Assembly (NCBI GenBank): GCA_946892665.1 | Contig: CAMPOT010000001.1 | Span: 1,612,001 to 1,676,000 of the forward strand | Length of the DNA: 64,000 nucleotides | Source: Chryseobacterium sp. Marseille-Q5410 | Lineage (GTDB): Bacteria > Bacteroidota > Bacteroidia > Flavobacteriales > Weeksellaceae | Reading direction: 5' to 3' | Shown here: in pieces, positions 63,505 through 64,000 of the stretch | Numbering within the stretch: the stretch's first letter is position 1 | Layout: every line of letters begins with the position of its first letter | Notes under the pieces: generated by a model | Database searches by the model: none | What the model was told of the DNA's origin: nothing | Seen by the model: the letters and a program-made list of their open reading frames with translations, nothing else | Made by a program: the position numbers and the translations under genes

Positions 63505-64000
63505 ATGAAAATTGAGAAAATACAGGTTTTAAAAGGTCCGAATATCTGGAGCATCCGACGCAAAAAACTGATACAAATGCGTCTCGATTTGGAGGAAATG
63601 GAGCATTTGCCAACCAATAAAATTGATGGCTTCCGCGAAAGAATTGAGCTCCTGATTCCTTCTTTGTTTACTCACCGCTGTTCGGAAGGGGTAGAAGGCG
63701 GCTTTTTTAAAAGAGTAGAAATGGGTACCTGGATGGGCCATGTTATTGAACATATTGCTCTGGAAATTCAGACTTTAGCAGGAATGGAAACGGGTTTTGG
63801 CCGAACCCGGGAAACAAAAACTCCCGGCGTGTACAATGTTGTGTTCAGTTATCTAGAAGAAAATTCCGGCGTGTATGCCGCGGAACAATCGGTAGAAATC
63901 GTTAGATGTTTAGTAGAAGATCGCCCTTATGATATTCACGAATGCATTCAACAGTTGAAGGTGATCCGCGAGAGAGAGCGATTGGGACCCTCTACTGGAA
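63505..64000 (+). CDS. cphA: Cyanophycin synthetase (5' part)
   Basis: First 165 codons only; the gene runs past the end. The N-terminal domain of CphA is recognised: EKIQVLKGPNIWSIRRKKLI, HRCSEGVEGGFFKRVEMGTW, MGHVIEHIALEIQTLAGM, GFGRTRETKTPGVYNVVFSY, and RPYDIHECIQQLKVIRE. CphA polymerises arginine and aspartate into the storage polymer multi-L-arginyl-poly-L-aspartate with ATP. The expected ATP-grasp and Mur-ligase-like domains lie outside the window. A partner cyanophycinase is not visible here. Confidence 0.92.
   Translation, partial: MKIEKIQVLKGPNIWSIRRKKLIQMRLDLEEMEHLPTNKIDGFRERIELLIPSLFTHRCSEGVEGGFFKRVEMGTWMGHVIEHIALEIQTLAGMETGFGRTRETKTPGVYNVVFSYLEENSGVYAAEQSVEIVRCLVEDRPYDIHECIQQLKVIRERERLGPSTG

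Overview
The window is AT-rich chromosomal DNA of a member of Bacteroidota, most likely class Flavobacteriia, family Weeksellaceae (Chryseobacterium/Kaistella type). Evidence: promoters fit the Bacteroidota pattern TTG-N19/20-TAnnTTTG, Shine-Dalgarno sequences are rare, and the gene complement (DUF2911, DUF1015 beside serA/serC, LuxC-like acyl-CoA reductase, fused E1 alpha/beta dehydrogenase, PE-LIG-POL LigD with Ku, HipBST, IS982) is typical. No rRNA or tRNA gene was seen.

Region 1 (1-31.8 kb) is mostly conserved chromosome. It holds a two-component pair, DUF2911, ada and a GNAT enzyme. A two-gene lysine-to-aminoadipate operon (ALDH7 and lysine 6-transaminase) is split by a decayed four-helix-bundle gene lying between 7-nt periodic repeats. 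Then come an E1 alpha/beta fusion and lpdA, a patatin, dgkA, an M28 peptidase, DUF1015-serA-serC, ferredoxin, topoisomerase IB, LuxC-like reductase, aldose epimerase, gyrA, a TPR protein, aminopeptidase P and mnmE.

Region 2 (31.8-42.3 kb) looks like a decayed genomic island at the 3' end of mnmE. The last codons of mnmE (FCIGK-stop) recur as RFCIGK-stop at 42271-42291, and TTGTTGCC arm-like repeats lie inside both ends. Between them are a frameshifted zinc-ribbon/HTH gene, a truncated tyrosine integrase, a stub of hsdM, two same-strand IS982 copies, a 267-aa protein of unknown function under a palindromic operator, and a nuclease gene with an internal stop. The complete threonine operon (thrA-thrB-thrC, with a Thr/Ile-rich leader peptide) sits between the two IS copies.

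Region 3 (42.3-53.6 kb) is accessory. It has a split HipA toxin-antitoxin system (hipB-hipS-hipT), an AraC regulator, an EmrAB/TolC-like efflux operon whose outer-membrane gene has an amber stop, a TetR gene fused to the debris of a 3-hydroxyacyl-CoA dehydrogenase, a thioesterase, a small HTH protein, a DUF6266 protein and a DUF3987 relic.

Region 4 (53.6-64 kb) is defence and repair: an HTH regulator with type III restriction-modification (mod, res), LigD and Ku for end joining, an SRAP (HMCES/YedK-like) protein, and the start of a cyanophycin synthetase that runs off the end.
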